Part shown: positions 26,240 to 34,632 of the stretch, one piece after another
How positions within the stretch are numbered: the first letter of the stretch is position 1
Layout: every line of letters begins with the position of its first letter
Assembly: GCA_963746465.1 (NCBI GenBank)
Contig: CAVVAY010000005.1
Span: forward strand, 62,001 to 126,000
Direction: 5' to 3'
DNA length: 64,000 bases
From: CAVVAY01 sp963746465
GTDB taxonomy: Bacteria; Actinomycetota; Actinomycetes; JACCUZ01
Notes under the pieces: generated by a model
What the model was told of the DNA's origin: nothing
Databases searched by the model: none
What the model saw: only the letters and a program-made list of their open reading frames with translations
Program-made: the position numbers and the translations under genes

Positions 26240-27795
26240 GCGACCCGATCCTGCGCCCGCTCGCCGAGGACCTCGCCGAGCGCCGGGCGGCGGCGCGCCT
26301 GGGCGGGGGCGAGGCGCGGATCGAGCGCCAGCACGCGGCCGGCAAGCTCACCGCGCGCGAGCGGATCGCCCTGCTGATCGACGACGGCACGTTCACCGAG
26401 CTCGGCATCCACGCCGGGATCCACCACGCCGTGCGGGGGCTGGAGGGTCGCGAGGCGCCTGCCGACGGGGTCATCACCGGGTACGGCAAGGTCGACGGGC
26501 GCCCGGTCGCCGTGGCCGCCTACGACTTCACGGTCATGGCGGGCTCGATGGGCACGACGGGCGAGATGAAGGTCGCGCGCCTGCGCTCGCTGGCGCTGAC
26601 GAAGCGGATGCCGTTCGTCTGGCTGCTCGACAGCGCGGGGGCGCGCATCCAGGAGGCCGTCGGGTCGCTCTTCGCCGGCACCGGCGCCCTGTTCTTCGAG
26701 GAGGTCGTCGCGAGCGGCGTCATCCCGCAGGTGGCGGCCCTGATGGGGCCCTGCGCGGCCGGGACGGCATACATCCCCGGGCTGGCGGACTTCGTGCCGA
26801 TGGTCCGCGGCCGCGGCTCGATGGCGCTCGCGGGGCCGCACCTCGTGCGCGCCGCGGTCGGGGAGGACGTCACGCAGGAGGAGCTCGGCGGCTCACGCGT
26901 CCACTGCCGCGTGTCGGGCGTCGGCGACCTCGAGGTCGCCGACGACGAGGAGTGCATCGCCCGCGTCAAGCAGTACCTGAGCTTCTTCCCGTCGCACTGC
27001 GAGCACGCGCCGCCGGTACGTGACGCCGGCGACCCAGCCGATCGCATGGACGAGGAGCTGCTGGACGTCCTACCAGCGTCCAACCGCCAGCCCTACGACA
27101 TGTACGAGGTGATCCGGCGGGTGGTCGACGACGGCGAGTGGCTCGACCTCAAGCCGCAGTTCGCGCGCTCGGTCATCACCTGTCTGGCACGGATGGGCGG
27201 CCGGCCGGTGGGGATCGTCGCCAGCCAGCCGCGCCGGCTGGGCGGCATTCTCGACAACGACTCCGCCGACAAGGCCGCGCGCTTCGTCACGCTCTGCGAC
27301 GCGTTCGGGATCCCACTCGTCTTCCTCGTCGACGTGCCGGGCTTCATGGTCGGGACGAAGGTCGAGGCTGCGGGCATCATCCGCCACGGCGCGAAGATGC
27401 TCCATGCCGTCGCCGCGGCGACCGTGCCGAAGGTGACCGTCGTGCTGCGCAAGGCCTACGGCGCCGGGTACTACGTCATGAACGGGCGCGCCTACGAGCC
27501 CGACCTGATCGTCGCCTGGCCGACCGCCGAGATCTCGGTGATGGGCGCCGAGGGCGCGGTCGAGATCGTGTTTCGCAAGGAGGTGCAGGACGCGGAGGAT
27601 CCGGCCGCGAAGAAGGCCGAGCTGATCGCCGCCTACCGCGGCCTGATCGACGTGTACATCGCCGCCCGCAACGCGATGATCGACGACGTCATCGACCCCC
27701 GCGAGACGCGCCCGACGATCATCCGCGCGCTGGAGATGGCCGCGGGCAAGCGACTCGAGCGGCCGTGGAAGCGCCACGGGGTGACGCCCGTCTGA
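26236..27795 (+). CDS. Acyl-CoA carboxylase carboxyltransferase subunit
   Basis: 519 residues of the PccB/AccD type with both crotonase-like halves. The N-terminal half has KLTARERIALLIDDGTFTELG, YDFTVMAGSMG and LLDSAGARIQEAV. The C-terminal half has PRRLGGILDNDSADKAARF, VDVPGFMVGTKVEA and RKAYGAGYYVMNG. It transfers CO2 from carboxybiotin to propionyl-CoA, methylcrotonyl-CoA or a similar acyl-CoA. ATG 26236 overlaps the arginase-family stop (ATGA). No biotin carboxylase subunit is in the window; the free carrier at 5387-5599 could serve it. Confidence 0.9.
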   Translation: MSDPILRPLAEDLAERRAAARLGGGEARIERQHAAGKLTARERIALLIDDGTFTELGIHAGIHHAVRGLEGREAPADGVITGYGKVDGRPVAVAAYDFTVMAGSMGTTGEMKVARLRSLALTKRMPFVWLLDSAGARIQEAVGSLFAGTGALFFEEVVASGVIPQVAALMGPCAAGTAYIPGLADFVPMVRGRGSMALAGPHLVRAAVGEDVTQEELGGSRVHCRVSGVGDLEVADDEECIARVKQYLSFFPSHCEHAPPVRDAGDPADRMDEELLDVLPASNRQPYDMYEVIRRVVDDGEWLDLKPQFARSVITCLARMGGRPVGIVASQPRRLGGILDNDSADKAARFVTLCDAFGIPLVFLVDVPGFMVGTKVEAAGIIRHGAKMLHAVAAATVPKVTVVLRKAYGAGYYVMNGRAYEPDLIVAWPTAEISVMGAEGAVEIVFRKEVQDAEDPAAKKAELIAAYRGLIDVYIAARNAMIDDVIDPRETRPTIIRALEMAAGKRLERPWKRHGVTPV

Positions 27796-27845
27796 CGCTG
27801 CTGCAGCCCGCCGGCGTCGCGCCGCCTCGAGAACGACGAGCGCGT

Positions 27846-27874
27846 TTGACGTGCGGCGCGCCGCGGTCCAGAGT
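27846..27874 (+). promoter_or_regulatory. Putative sigma-70 promoter of the BKACE operon
   Basis: TTGACG 27846-27851 and CAGAGT 27869-27874 are 17 bp apart, ahead of GTG 27914. The -35 is good and the -10 is weak. Confidence 0.4.
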
Positions 27875-27913
27875 GAGCAGTGGCGCGTACTACTGCACGC
27901 TCGCCACCCTCTC

Positions 27914-28774
27914 GTGAGCCTCGACGACCCGGCCATCATCACCTGCGCCATCTCCGGCGTGCTCGCCAACCGCGCGCAGTGCCCGGCGATCCCGTACACG
28001 CCCGCGGAGTACGCCGCGGAGGCGCGCCGGATCGTCGACGAGGGCGGCGTGATGATCCACATCCACGCGCGGCGCCCGGACGGCACGCCGTCCTACGAGA
28101 TCGAGGACTTCCGCGCCATCACCGAGGCGATCCGCGCGCAGCTCGGCGACGACGACGTGATCGTCAACTACTCGACGGGAGCGATCGGCCCCCCGCTCTC
28201 CAAGCGCATCGCATACCTGCGCGAGCTGCGCCCCGACGTGGCCGCGCTGAACATGGGCTCGATGAACTACGCGAAGTACTCGCGCTCGCGCAAGGCGTTC
28301 GTGTTCCAGACGGTCTTCGCGAATCCCTTCGAGGAGATCATCGAGCTGCTGACCGCGATGAACGCGCTCGGCATCCGGCCCGAGCACGAGTGCTTCGACC
28401 TCGGCCACGTCGGCTCCCTGGAACCGCTCATCGACATGGGCGTGCTGCATGCCCCGCTGCACGTCGACTGCGTCATGGGCGTCACGGGCGGCGCGCCCGC
28501 GACGCCGCGCAACCTCGCCGCGATGGTCGACAACATCCCCGCCGGGGCGCATTGGGGCGTCGTCGGGATCTCGCGCGTGCAATGGACGCTCGTCGCGGCC
28601 GCGCTGACGCTCGGCGGCTCGATCCGCGTCGGGCTGGAGGACAACCTCTATCTCCCCGACGGCACGATGGCGCGCTCAAACGGCGAGCTCGTCGCGCGAG
28701 CCCGCCGGATGACCGAGGACGCGGGCCGCCGGCCGGCGACGGTCGCCGAGGCGCGCGAGATGCTCGGCGTATGA
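27914..28774 (+). CDS. BKACE (DUF849) beta-keto acid cleavage enzyme
   Basis: 286 residues of the 3-keto-5-aminohexanoate cleavage enzyme family, TIM-barrel enzymes that cleave a beta-keto acid with acetyl-CoA. MIHIHARRPDG has the two zinc His ligands and VGLEDNLYL the zinc Glu. FDLGHVGSL and GVVGISRVQW are also typical. The start is GTG 27914, with a promoter candidate 40 bp upstream; a longer ATG start at 27851 would overlap it. The stop overlaps the racemase ATG. The keto acid used cannot be predicted from the sequence alone. Confidence 0.88.
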   Translation: MSLDDPAIITCAISGVLANRAQCPAIPYTPAEYAAEARRIVDEGGVMIHIHARRPDGTPSYEIEDFRAITEAIRAQLGDDDVIVNYSTGAIGPPLSKRIAYLRELRPDVAALNMGSMNYAKYSRSRKAFVFQTVFANPFEEIIELLTAMNALGIRPEHECFDLGHVGSLEPLIDMGVLHAPLHVDCVMGVTGGAPATPRNLAAMVDNIPAGAHWGVVGISRVQWTLVAAALTLGGSIRVGLEDNLYLPDGTMARSNGELVARARRMTEDAGRRPATVAEAREMLGV

Positions 28775-30003
28775 CGGCCGGGCCACTCGCCGGAGTCCGC
28801 GTCCTCGACCTCAGCCGCCTGCTCCCGGGCGGCTTCTGCTCGCTGCTGCTCGCCGACTACGGGGCCGACGTCCTGAAGGTCGAGGACATGGGCATGGGCG
28901 ACTACATCCGCTGGGCGCCCCCGTCGATCGCGGGCGCGGCGGTGAGCGCGAGCTCGGCGCCGTTCCTCGCGCTGAACCGCAACAAGCGCTCGATCCGGAT
29001 CGACCTCAAGCGCGAGGCCGGGCGCGCGGTGCTGCTCGACCTCGTCCGCGACCACGACGTCGTGCTCGAGTCGTTCCGTCCCGGCGTGCTCGACCGCCTC
29101 GGCGTCGGCTACGAGGCGATGCGCGCGAGCAACCCGAGGATCGTCCTCTGCGCGATCAGCGGGTACGGCCAGGACGGGCCGTTGCGCGACCGCGCCGGGC
29201 ATGATCTGAACTACCTCGGGCTCGTCGGGCTGCTCGCGCTGACCGGCGATCGTGGTGGCCCGCCCGTCCAGCCCGCGGGGCAGATCGCCGACGTCGGCGG
29301 CGGCGCGCTCATGGCGGCGTTCGGGATCCTCGCCGCGCTGCGCGAGGCCGAGCGCACGGGGGAGGGGCAGGTCGTCGACGTCGCGATGGCCGACGGGGCG
29401 CTGTCCTGGCTCGGCATGGTCGCGGCGCGCACCTTCGCCGAGGGCCAGGCGCCCGCACGCGGCGAGCTCGAGCTCGCCGGCGCGATCGCCTGCTATCGCC
29501 CGTATGCCTGCAGCGACGGGTGGATGACACTTGGCGCGCTGGAGCCGAAGTTCTGGGCCGCGTGGTGTGCCGGGGTCGGGCGCGAGGACCTCCTCGACGC
29601 GCAGTACGCGGCGCCCGGAAGCGCCGAGCACGGCGAGGTCGAGGCGATCTTCGCCGCTCGCACGCGCGTGGAGTGGGAGGCCTTCGCGGCCGAGCACGAG
29701 TGCTGCCTGGAGCCGGTGCTCGAGCTCGACGAGGCGTTGGGCTCCGAGCACGTCCGCGCCCGCGGGATGGTCGTGGAGCTCGACCAGCCGGGCGCCGGCG
29801 AGCCCGTCCGGCTGCTCGGCGCGCCGGTGAGGCTCTCGCGCACCCCCGCGGATCCCAACCGCCTCCCGGGGCCCGAGCTGGGCGAGCACACGGAGGCCGT
29901 GCTGCGCGCGGCCGGATACGACGATGCCCGGATCGAGGAGCTCCTCGCCGCCGGCGCCGTCGGCGGCCGCGTCGGGCACGGCATGGAGCCGTTTCGCGCG
30001 TGA
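28771..30003 (+). CDS. CaiB/BaiF family protein, alpha-methylacyl-CoA racemase type
   Basis: 410 residues of the family III CoA-transferase superfamily. GHDLNYLGL (His about 146), IADVGGGAL (Asp about 173) and LGALEPKFW (Glu about 257) match the catalytic residues of alpha-methylacyl-CoA racemase (M. tuberculosis Mcr), rather than the Asp-only pattern of formyl-CoA transferase. It would interconvert R and S 2-methylacyl-CoA so that branched chains can enter beta-oxidation. ATGA overlap with the BKACE gene and GTGA overlap with the MerR gene show one transcript. Confidence 0.87.
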   Translation: MTAGPLAGVRVLDLSRLLPGGFCSLLLADYGADVLKVEDMGMGDYIRWAPPSIAGAAVSASSAPFLALNRNKRSIRIDLKREAGRAVLLDLVRDHDVVLESFRPGVLDRLGVGYEAMRASNPRIVLCAISGYGQDGPLRDRAGHDLNYLGLVGLLALTGDRGGPPVQPAGQIADVGGGALMAAFGILAALREAERTGEGQVVDVAMADGALSWLGMVAARTFAEGQAPARGELELAGAIACYRPYACSDGWMTLGALEPKFWAAWCAGVGREDLLDAQYAAPGSAEHGEVEAIFAARTRVEWEAFAAEHECCLEPVLELDEALGSEHVRARGMVVELDQPGAGEPVRLLGAPVRLSRTPADPNRLPGPELGEHTEAVLRAAGYDDARIEELLAAGAVGGRVGHGMEPFRA

Positions 30004-30701
30004 GCCGCGAGGGCCGCCTGAAGATGAGCGAGCTCGCCGAGCGCTCAGGCGTCAGCGCCGGGACGATCAAGCACTACCTGCGCGAGGGCCTGCTCGGCGG
30101 CGAGGACACCGTCGTGCGCACCGCGCGCAACATGGCCTGGTACGCCCCCGAGCTCGTCGACCGCATCAAGCTCATCAAGCGCCTGCAGGAGGAGCGCTTC
30201 ATGCCGCTGCGGCTCATCCGGGGGGTCATCGAGTCCGACCCTGACCGGATGCTGACGCTGATCGCGGTGGAGGATCGCATCCTCGAGCAGGCCGCCGCAG
30301 CGCAGGAGAGCGAGCGCCTGAGCGCGGCCGACGTCGACGAGCGCTTCGACGTGCCACGCAACGTCCTCGAGCGCCTCGGCGAGCTCGACGTGCTCTCGCC
30401 CACGAGCCGCGGCTATGACGCCGACGATGTCGCGATCATCACGGCGATCAGCCGCTTCCGCGCCGGGGGCTACGACGAGGCTCTCGGCTTCACGGTCTAC
30501 GACACCCTGCGCTACCGCGATGCGCTCGGGCCACTCGTCGAGGAGGAGGTGCGCACGCTGCTCGACCGGCTCGCGGGCGAGGTCGATCCCGATCGCGCGG
30601 CGGAGATCATCGCCTCCGGCGCGCAGCCGCTGCGCGAGCTCATCGGCGCGATGCACTCCAAGCAGCTGCTCGCCGAGCTGCGCCGCCAGCGCCGGCGCTG
30701 A
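30000..30701 (+). CDS. MerR-family transcriptional regulator
   Basis: 233 residues. The N-terminal winged helix SELAERSGVSAGTIKHYLREGLL is the MerR DNA-binding domain, with a second part (MAWYAPELVDRIKLIKRLQ) and a helical dimerisation region. The C-terminal 100 residues have no cysteine metal site, so an organic or acyl-CoA ligand is more likely than a metal. GTG 30000 overlaps the racemase stop. It probably regulates the BKACE-racemase operon it ends. The stop abuts the convergent GNAT gene (TGATCA). Confidence 0.85.
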   Translation: MSREGRLKMSELAERSGVSAGTIKHYLREGLLGGEDTVVRTARNMAWYAPELVDRIKLIKRLQEERFMPLRLIRGVIESDPDRMLTLIAVEDRILEQAAAAQESERLSAADVDERFDVPRNVLERLGELDVLSPTSRGYDADDVAIITAISRFRAGGYDEALGFTVYDTLRYRDALGPLVEEEVRTLLDRLAGEVDPDRAAEIIASGAQPLRELIGAMHSKQLLAELRRQRRR

Positions 30702-31241
30702 TCAGCTGACGATGCAGGCGCCGTCCCAGTGCTCGCGCTCGAGCACGAAGTACAGCTGCTCCGCGCCCCAGATGTGGCGCACGCCCTCCATGTGGAAGCC
30801 GAGCTTGCGCAGGACGTTGCGCGATCCCCGGTTGGCCTCGCGCGTGATCGCCACGACGCGCGTCAGCGCGAGCGGCCCGAAGGCCTCGTCGAGCACGGCG
30901 CCCGCGGCCTCCGTCGCGTAGCCGCGACCCCAGTGGTCGGCGCCGAACGCATAGCCGAGCGAGATGTCCGGGCCGCCGGGAGCCAGCGGAAAGAGCCCTG
31001 CCTCGCCGACGAGCCGGCCGGACGCGCGCTCGATCACCGGCCAGAAGGAGTAGCCGTCCACGCGCTGCTGGCGGATCGAGCGCTCGAGCGCCGCCCGCGT
31101 TGCGACGAGCTCGCGCGCGCCGCCGAGCAGCGCCATCGCGTCGTCGCTGGAGTAGAGGACCGTGTGCAGATCGGCGAGGTCGCCAGGCTCGTAGGGGCGC
31201 AGGGTCAGTCGCTCGGTGACGATCGGCAGCGGCATCTGCAC
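30702..31241 (-). CDS. GNAT acetyltransferase (RimJ/RimL-like)
   Basis: 179 residues. TERLTLRPYEPGDLADL is the usual start of RimJ/RimL-type N-acetyltransferases. FGADHWGRGYATEA is the acetyl-CoA-binding loop (RGYATE) and EANRGSRNVLRKLGF the conserved C-terminal helix. The likely substrate is a protein N-terminus or a small amine. The start is GTG 31241 or ATG 31235. It is a single gene. Confidence 0.85.
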   Translation of the reverse strand: MQMPLPIVTERLTLRPYEPGDLADLHTVLYSSDDAMALLGGARELVATRAALERSIRQQRVDGYSFWPVIERASGRLVGEAGLFPLAPGGPDISLGYAFGADHWGRGYATEAAGAVLDEAFGPLALTRVVAITREANRGSRNVLRKLGFHMEGVRHIWGAEQLYFVLEREHWDGACIVS

Positions 31242-31313
31242 GATGGTGACGTGTCACGCGCGGGCGCGCCCGGCGAACGCCGGCGGCCACATCCACTACG
31301 GTCCCCGCCGAGC

Positions 31314-32966
31314 ATGAGCGCGACGCTGCGACCCGAGCCGGACGTCGAGGCGACCGCAGGCGCGGGCTCGGCCCCGGCCCCCCGCCGGGCAGACCTGCTG
31401 TGGCAGCTCGCGCTCGTCGTGCTGCTCGCCGGCACGGCCGCGCTCATGTTCCACCTGGCTCGCGGGCTGACGTTCAACCTCGACGAGTGGATCGTCGTGA
31501 CCGAGCGCCGCGGGCCGGCCGCGCCATCGCTGCTGGAGCCGCACAACGAACACCTGTCGATCCTGCTGCTGAGCGTCCTCCTCGGGCTGTTGCGGCTCGG
31601 CGGCCTCGACGACCAGCCGCTGATGATGGTGCCGCTCGTCGCGCTGCAGATCGCGCTCGGCGCGCTCCTGTTCGTGATCGCCCGGCGCCGCGTCGGGGCC
31701 GGCGTGGCGGTGGGCGTCGCGGCGCTCGCGCTCGTCTCGGGCCTGGCCTACGAGAACTTCCTCATCCCGGGCCAGGCCGGCCAGATGGCGTCGATCGTCG
31801 CCGGCGTCGCCGCGTTCGCCGTCCTCGATCGCCCGCCGTCCGCGCGCGACGACCGCCGGCTGCTCGCGCTCATGGCGATCGCGCTCGCGTCGTCGGGGAT
31901 GGGAATCCCGGTGCTCATCGGCGTGGCCGTCGAGCTGCTGCTCACGCCCGAGGGCCGCCGCCGCCTGTGGGTCGTCGCCGTGCCGTTCGGGCTCTACCTC
32001 GTCTGGTACCTCTTCTACGGGACCACGCGGGCGGGCACCGACGAGCTCGCGCTGAGCCTCATCTGGGCCTGGACGGCGGCCGGCCATGCCGCGGGCGCGC
32101 TCATCGGCGAGCGCCAGATCGAGCCGGGCCGCGACCTGCTGATCGTGCTGCTCGTCGTGCTCGCCTATCGCGCGTGGAGGGTGCAGCGGCCCGCGCGGAT
32201 CCGCATGGCGGCGATCGCGACGGTGCTCCTGACGTTCTACGGCCTGACGGCGATCTCGCGCCACGACATCGCGCCGCCGTCCTCGTCGCGCTATCTCACG
32301 GTCGGCCTCGTCTTCCTGCTCCTGCTGCTCGTCGAGTCCGCGCGGGGGCTGCGGGTCCGCGGGTGGGCGCCGTGGGTCGTGCTCCTCCTGGCGTTCATCG
32401 CGCTCGGCAAGGATCACAAGCTCGCGTTCCGCGAGGGCCGCGGCGTGTTCCTCGAGCGCTCGCAGGAGATGCGCGGCTCGCTCGCGGCGATCGAGCTGCT
32501 CGGGCGCGACCGCATGGATCCGGGCTTCGAGATCGCGCCGCGCGCGGCGCCGTTCCTGCTGGCCGGCCCATGGTTCGGCGCGATCGACGCGTTGAAGGGG
32601 GATCCTGCGTACACGGTGTCCGAGCTTGCAGGCGCGCCGGCGCCTGCACGCAACTTCGCCGACGACACCCTCATGCGCGCCGGGGGCCTGGCGCTCGGGC
32701 CGGCACGGGGCCCGGCGAGCGGCTGCGTGCGCCCGTGGGCCGGGCAGCAGGGATCCGTGCCGACGGCCGGCCTGCGCATCCAGGCGGGGGCGCGTCAGAA
32801 GCTGACCCTCCGCGCCCGCCGCTTCGGCGATCAGTGGGTCATGGTCGGCGTCCTGCCGGTGCCGCCCGGGCGGGCGGTCGAGCTGCATCCCCTGCGCGAC
32901 GCGGCATCCGCGGACTATGTCGTGCAGGTCGCGCGCCCCGCGCGGGTCTGCCTGCTCGCGGACTGA
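31314..32966 (+). CDS. Polytopic membrane protein, GT-C-like
   Basis: 550 residues with about ten transmembrane helices between residues 25 and 370 and a soluble C-terminal domain of about 170 residues. FNLDEWIVV after the first helix places acidic residues in the first outer loop, as in GT-C mannosyl/arabinosyltransferases that use lipid-linked sugars. That similarity is only architectural. The C-terminal part is beta-rich and probably faces outside. ATG 31314 is preceded by TACGGT at 11 nt. There are no operon partners. Confidence 0.65.
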   Translation: MSATLRPEPDVEATAGAGSAPAPRRADLLWQLALVVLLAGTAALMFHLARGLTFNLDEWIVVTERRGPAAPSLLEPHNEHLSILLLSVLLGLLRLGGLDDQPLMMVPLVALQIALGALLFVIARRRVGAGVAVGVAALALVSGLAYENFLIPGQAGQMASIVAGVAAFAVLDRPPSARDDRRLLALMAIALASSGMGIPVLIGVAVELLLTPEGRRRLWVVAVPFGLYLVWYLFYGTTRAGTDELALSLIWAWTAAGHAAGALIGERQIEPGRDLLIVLLVVLAYRAWRVQRPARIRMAAIATVLLTFYGLTAISRHDIAPPSSSRYLTVGLVFLLLLLVESARGLRVRGWAPWVVLLLAFIALGKDHKLAFREGRGVFLERSQEMRGSLAAIELLGRDRMDPGFEIAPRAAPFLLAGPWFGAIDALKGDPAYTVSELAGAPAPARNFADDTLMRAGGLALGPARGPASGCVRPWAGQQGSVPTAGLRIQAGARQKLTLRARRFGDQWVMVGVLPVPPGRAVELHPLRDAASADYVVQVARPARVCLLAD

Positions 32967-33026
32967 CGGCGAGCAGGTCCGGCGGCCGCGACCGGGTCGC
33001 GACCGCCGGGGGCAGGTCTGCTCCGC

Positions 33027-33668
33027 TCAGCCGGTGACCTCGGTGAGCGTGATGGCGCCGACCTTCGTCGCGATGACGGAGGTCTCCGACAGGCGCCACG
33101 GAATCGTTGCCGAGCACTGCAGCTTGATGTCGGCCGGTGCGCCGACGGTGCGCGTCAGCTGCATGCCGAGCGTGGCCGGCGTCTGGCGGTCGTTGACCGC
33201 GATCGTCTGCAGCGACGTCTGCGTCACGCCGGCGGCGTCGAGCGTGCACGTGCCGGTCAGCGAGCCGTTGGCGCCGAACAGCGCCTCGAGGATGTTCGTC
33301 GTGCCGGTGAACGCGGTCATGACCGTGTTCGCGGTCACGACGTACGCGCCGGCCGGGACGGTCAGCGTCGCGACCGTCACGATCGTGTTCGCCGGGATGT
33401 TCTCCGGACCGGCCTTGCGGACGGCCTCGTAGGAGGGCGAAGCGGCGGTTGTCGCGGCTGCGCCGCCCTTGGCCTTCAGGATGTTCTGCACCCCCTTGGA
33501 GAAGGTGGACGACTGCAGCGTGCCCTTCTTGACATCGACGTTCTGGATCGTCCCGTTGCGGATCTGCTTGCTCGTGATCACGGTGGCGGCATACGCCGAG
33601 CCGCCGAGCGCCACGCAGAGCGAGACGATCGAGATGACGAGCGCCGGACTCGGCGTTCGAAGCTTCAT
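33027..33668 (-). CDS. Secreted hypothetical protein of a Thermoleophilia-type family
   Basis: 213 residues from ATG 33668, chosen because GGGGAGA lies 6 nt upstream and a signal peptide follows at once (PALVISIVSLCVALGGSAYA). The first mature residues TSKQIRNGTIQNVDVKKGT form a motif I associate with many short secreted proteins of Solirubrobacterales. The rest is beta-rich with three cysteines and no catalytic motif. Function is unknown; it is possibly a surface-layer or adhesion component. Confidence 0.75.
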   Translation of the reverse strand: MKLRTPSPALVISIVSLCVALGGSAYAATVITSKQIRNGTIQNVDVKKGTLQSSTFSKGVQNILKAKGGAAATTAASPSYEAVRKAGPENIPANTIVTVATLTVPAGAYVVTANTVMTAFTGTTNILEALFGANGSLTGTCTLDAAGVTQTSLQTIAVNDRQTPATLGMQLTRTVGAPADIKLQCSATIPWRLSETSVIATKVGAITLTEVTG

Positions 33669-33716
33669 GTGGTTCTCCCCTGCGTTTGAGTGCCCCTGCC
33701 ACTGCAACAACACACG

Positions 33717-34580
33717 TCACCAACGTGCGACGTGGTGTTCCATCACGCCCAGGCCGCCTGCCACTCGTCCTACCCCTGGCAGGGAACCTGAAAAGCTGCC
33801 GAAGGGCTGACGATAGTCGCTTCGGACGACGATGAGGTGGTCTCGTCGGCTGCGAGTGGCTTCGGCGTCGAAATCCAGACGCCTGCCGCCGCCGAGCGAA
33901 ACGTGCGCGAGATCGGGCGCGAACACGACCGGGCCGACCTCGCGCGCGCCGCCGCCAGACCACACCGAGCGCTCGCTCGCCGTCGGCCCGTCGTTGACGC
34001 CGCTGACGAGATTCCAGCCGACGGGCGCGCCGCGGGCGTCGCGCCCGACGCCCGCCGACCACCACCACTCGGTCGCGCGCGCGTGGTAGCCCGCGGTGTC
34101 GTCGACGATCGCCAGACCCTCCAGCGCGAGGGTGCGCCCGGCGAGCGCGACGTGCCCGCGGAAGGGCCGCGCGGCCTGCTTGCGCGTCCACACCCAGCCC
34201 GCGCCGTGCGGGTTCAGCGACTCGACGCCGCCGCCCTCCTCGATCGCGACGTCGATCGTCACGCCGCGGTCGCTGACGCGCACGCGCCCGCCGTCGCCGA
34301 AGCGCACGAGCGCCGGGCCGACCGTGCGCGTGTGCTCGGCAAGGATCCCGCGCCCGCGGTCCCAGACGGCCCACCAGGAGCTGCGCGCGGGCCCCACCTC
34401 GGCGACGGCCGCGCAGAGCATGACCTCCTCGCAGAAGGCCGCGACATAGCGCCAGCGCTTCAGCGGCCGGGTTCCCGCGAACAGCGGCATGCGCGCCGGC
34501 GGGATGGGGACCGGCAGCCGCGACGGCGTCGCGCCGGCGTCCCAGCGCAGCGGGAGCACGGGGTGGCGCTCCGCTCCCAT
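33717..34580 (-). CDS. DUF2804 family protein
   Basis: 287 residues. WRYVAAFCEEVMLCAAVAEVG, WAVWDR, ATEWWWSAGVG, GWNLVSGVNDG and the C-terminal RSRRDHLIVVRSDYRQPFGSFSG are characteristic of DUF2804, a beta-rich family related to hydroxyneurosporene synthase/CrtC-like lipocalins. The reaction is unknown. ATG 34580 is 6 nt after a GATGCT -10 box with a TTGACT -35 at 17 bp. That promoter is overlapped by the TetR palindrome, so the gene should respond to the regulator encoded at 35463-36104. Confidence 0.75.
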   Translation of the reverse strand: MGAERHPVLPLRWDAGATPSRLPVPIPPARMPLFAGTRPLKRWRYVAAFCEEVMLCAAVAEVGPARSSWWAVWDRGRGILAEHTRTVGPALVRFGDGGRVRVSDRGVTIDVAIEEGGGVESLNPHGAGWVWTRKQAARPFRGHVALAGRTLALEGLAIVDDTAGYHARATEWWWSAGVGRDARGAPVGWNLVSGVNDGPTASERSVWSGGGAREVGPVVFAPDLAHVSLGGGRRLDFDAEATRSRRDHLIVVRSDYRQPFGSFSGSLPGVGRVAGGLGVMEHHVARW

Positions 34581-34586
34581 GCGGGT

Positions 34587-34615
34587 AGCATCCACAACGT
34601 TGACTGACCAGTCAA
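34587..34615 (-). promoter_or_regulatory. Promoter of the DUF2804 gene
   Basis: On the minus strand TTGACT (34615-34610), a 17-bp spacer and GATGCT (34592-34587) precede ATG 34580 by 6 nt. The -35 lies inside the TetR palindrome. Confidence 0.55.
34600..34615. promoter_or_regulatory. TetR-type operator TTGACTG-AC-CAGTCAA
   Basis: A perfect 7-bp inverted repeat with a 2-bp centre, lying between the DUF2804 gene and the nitrilase-tetR operon. Each half contains TTGACT, a -35-like hexamer, so bound protein would block both directions. Its core recurs at 15386-15400. Confidence 0.65.
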
Positions 34616-34632
34616 TCCGAAAGCCAGAGGCC

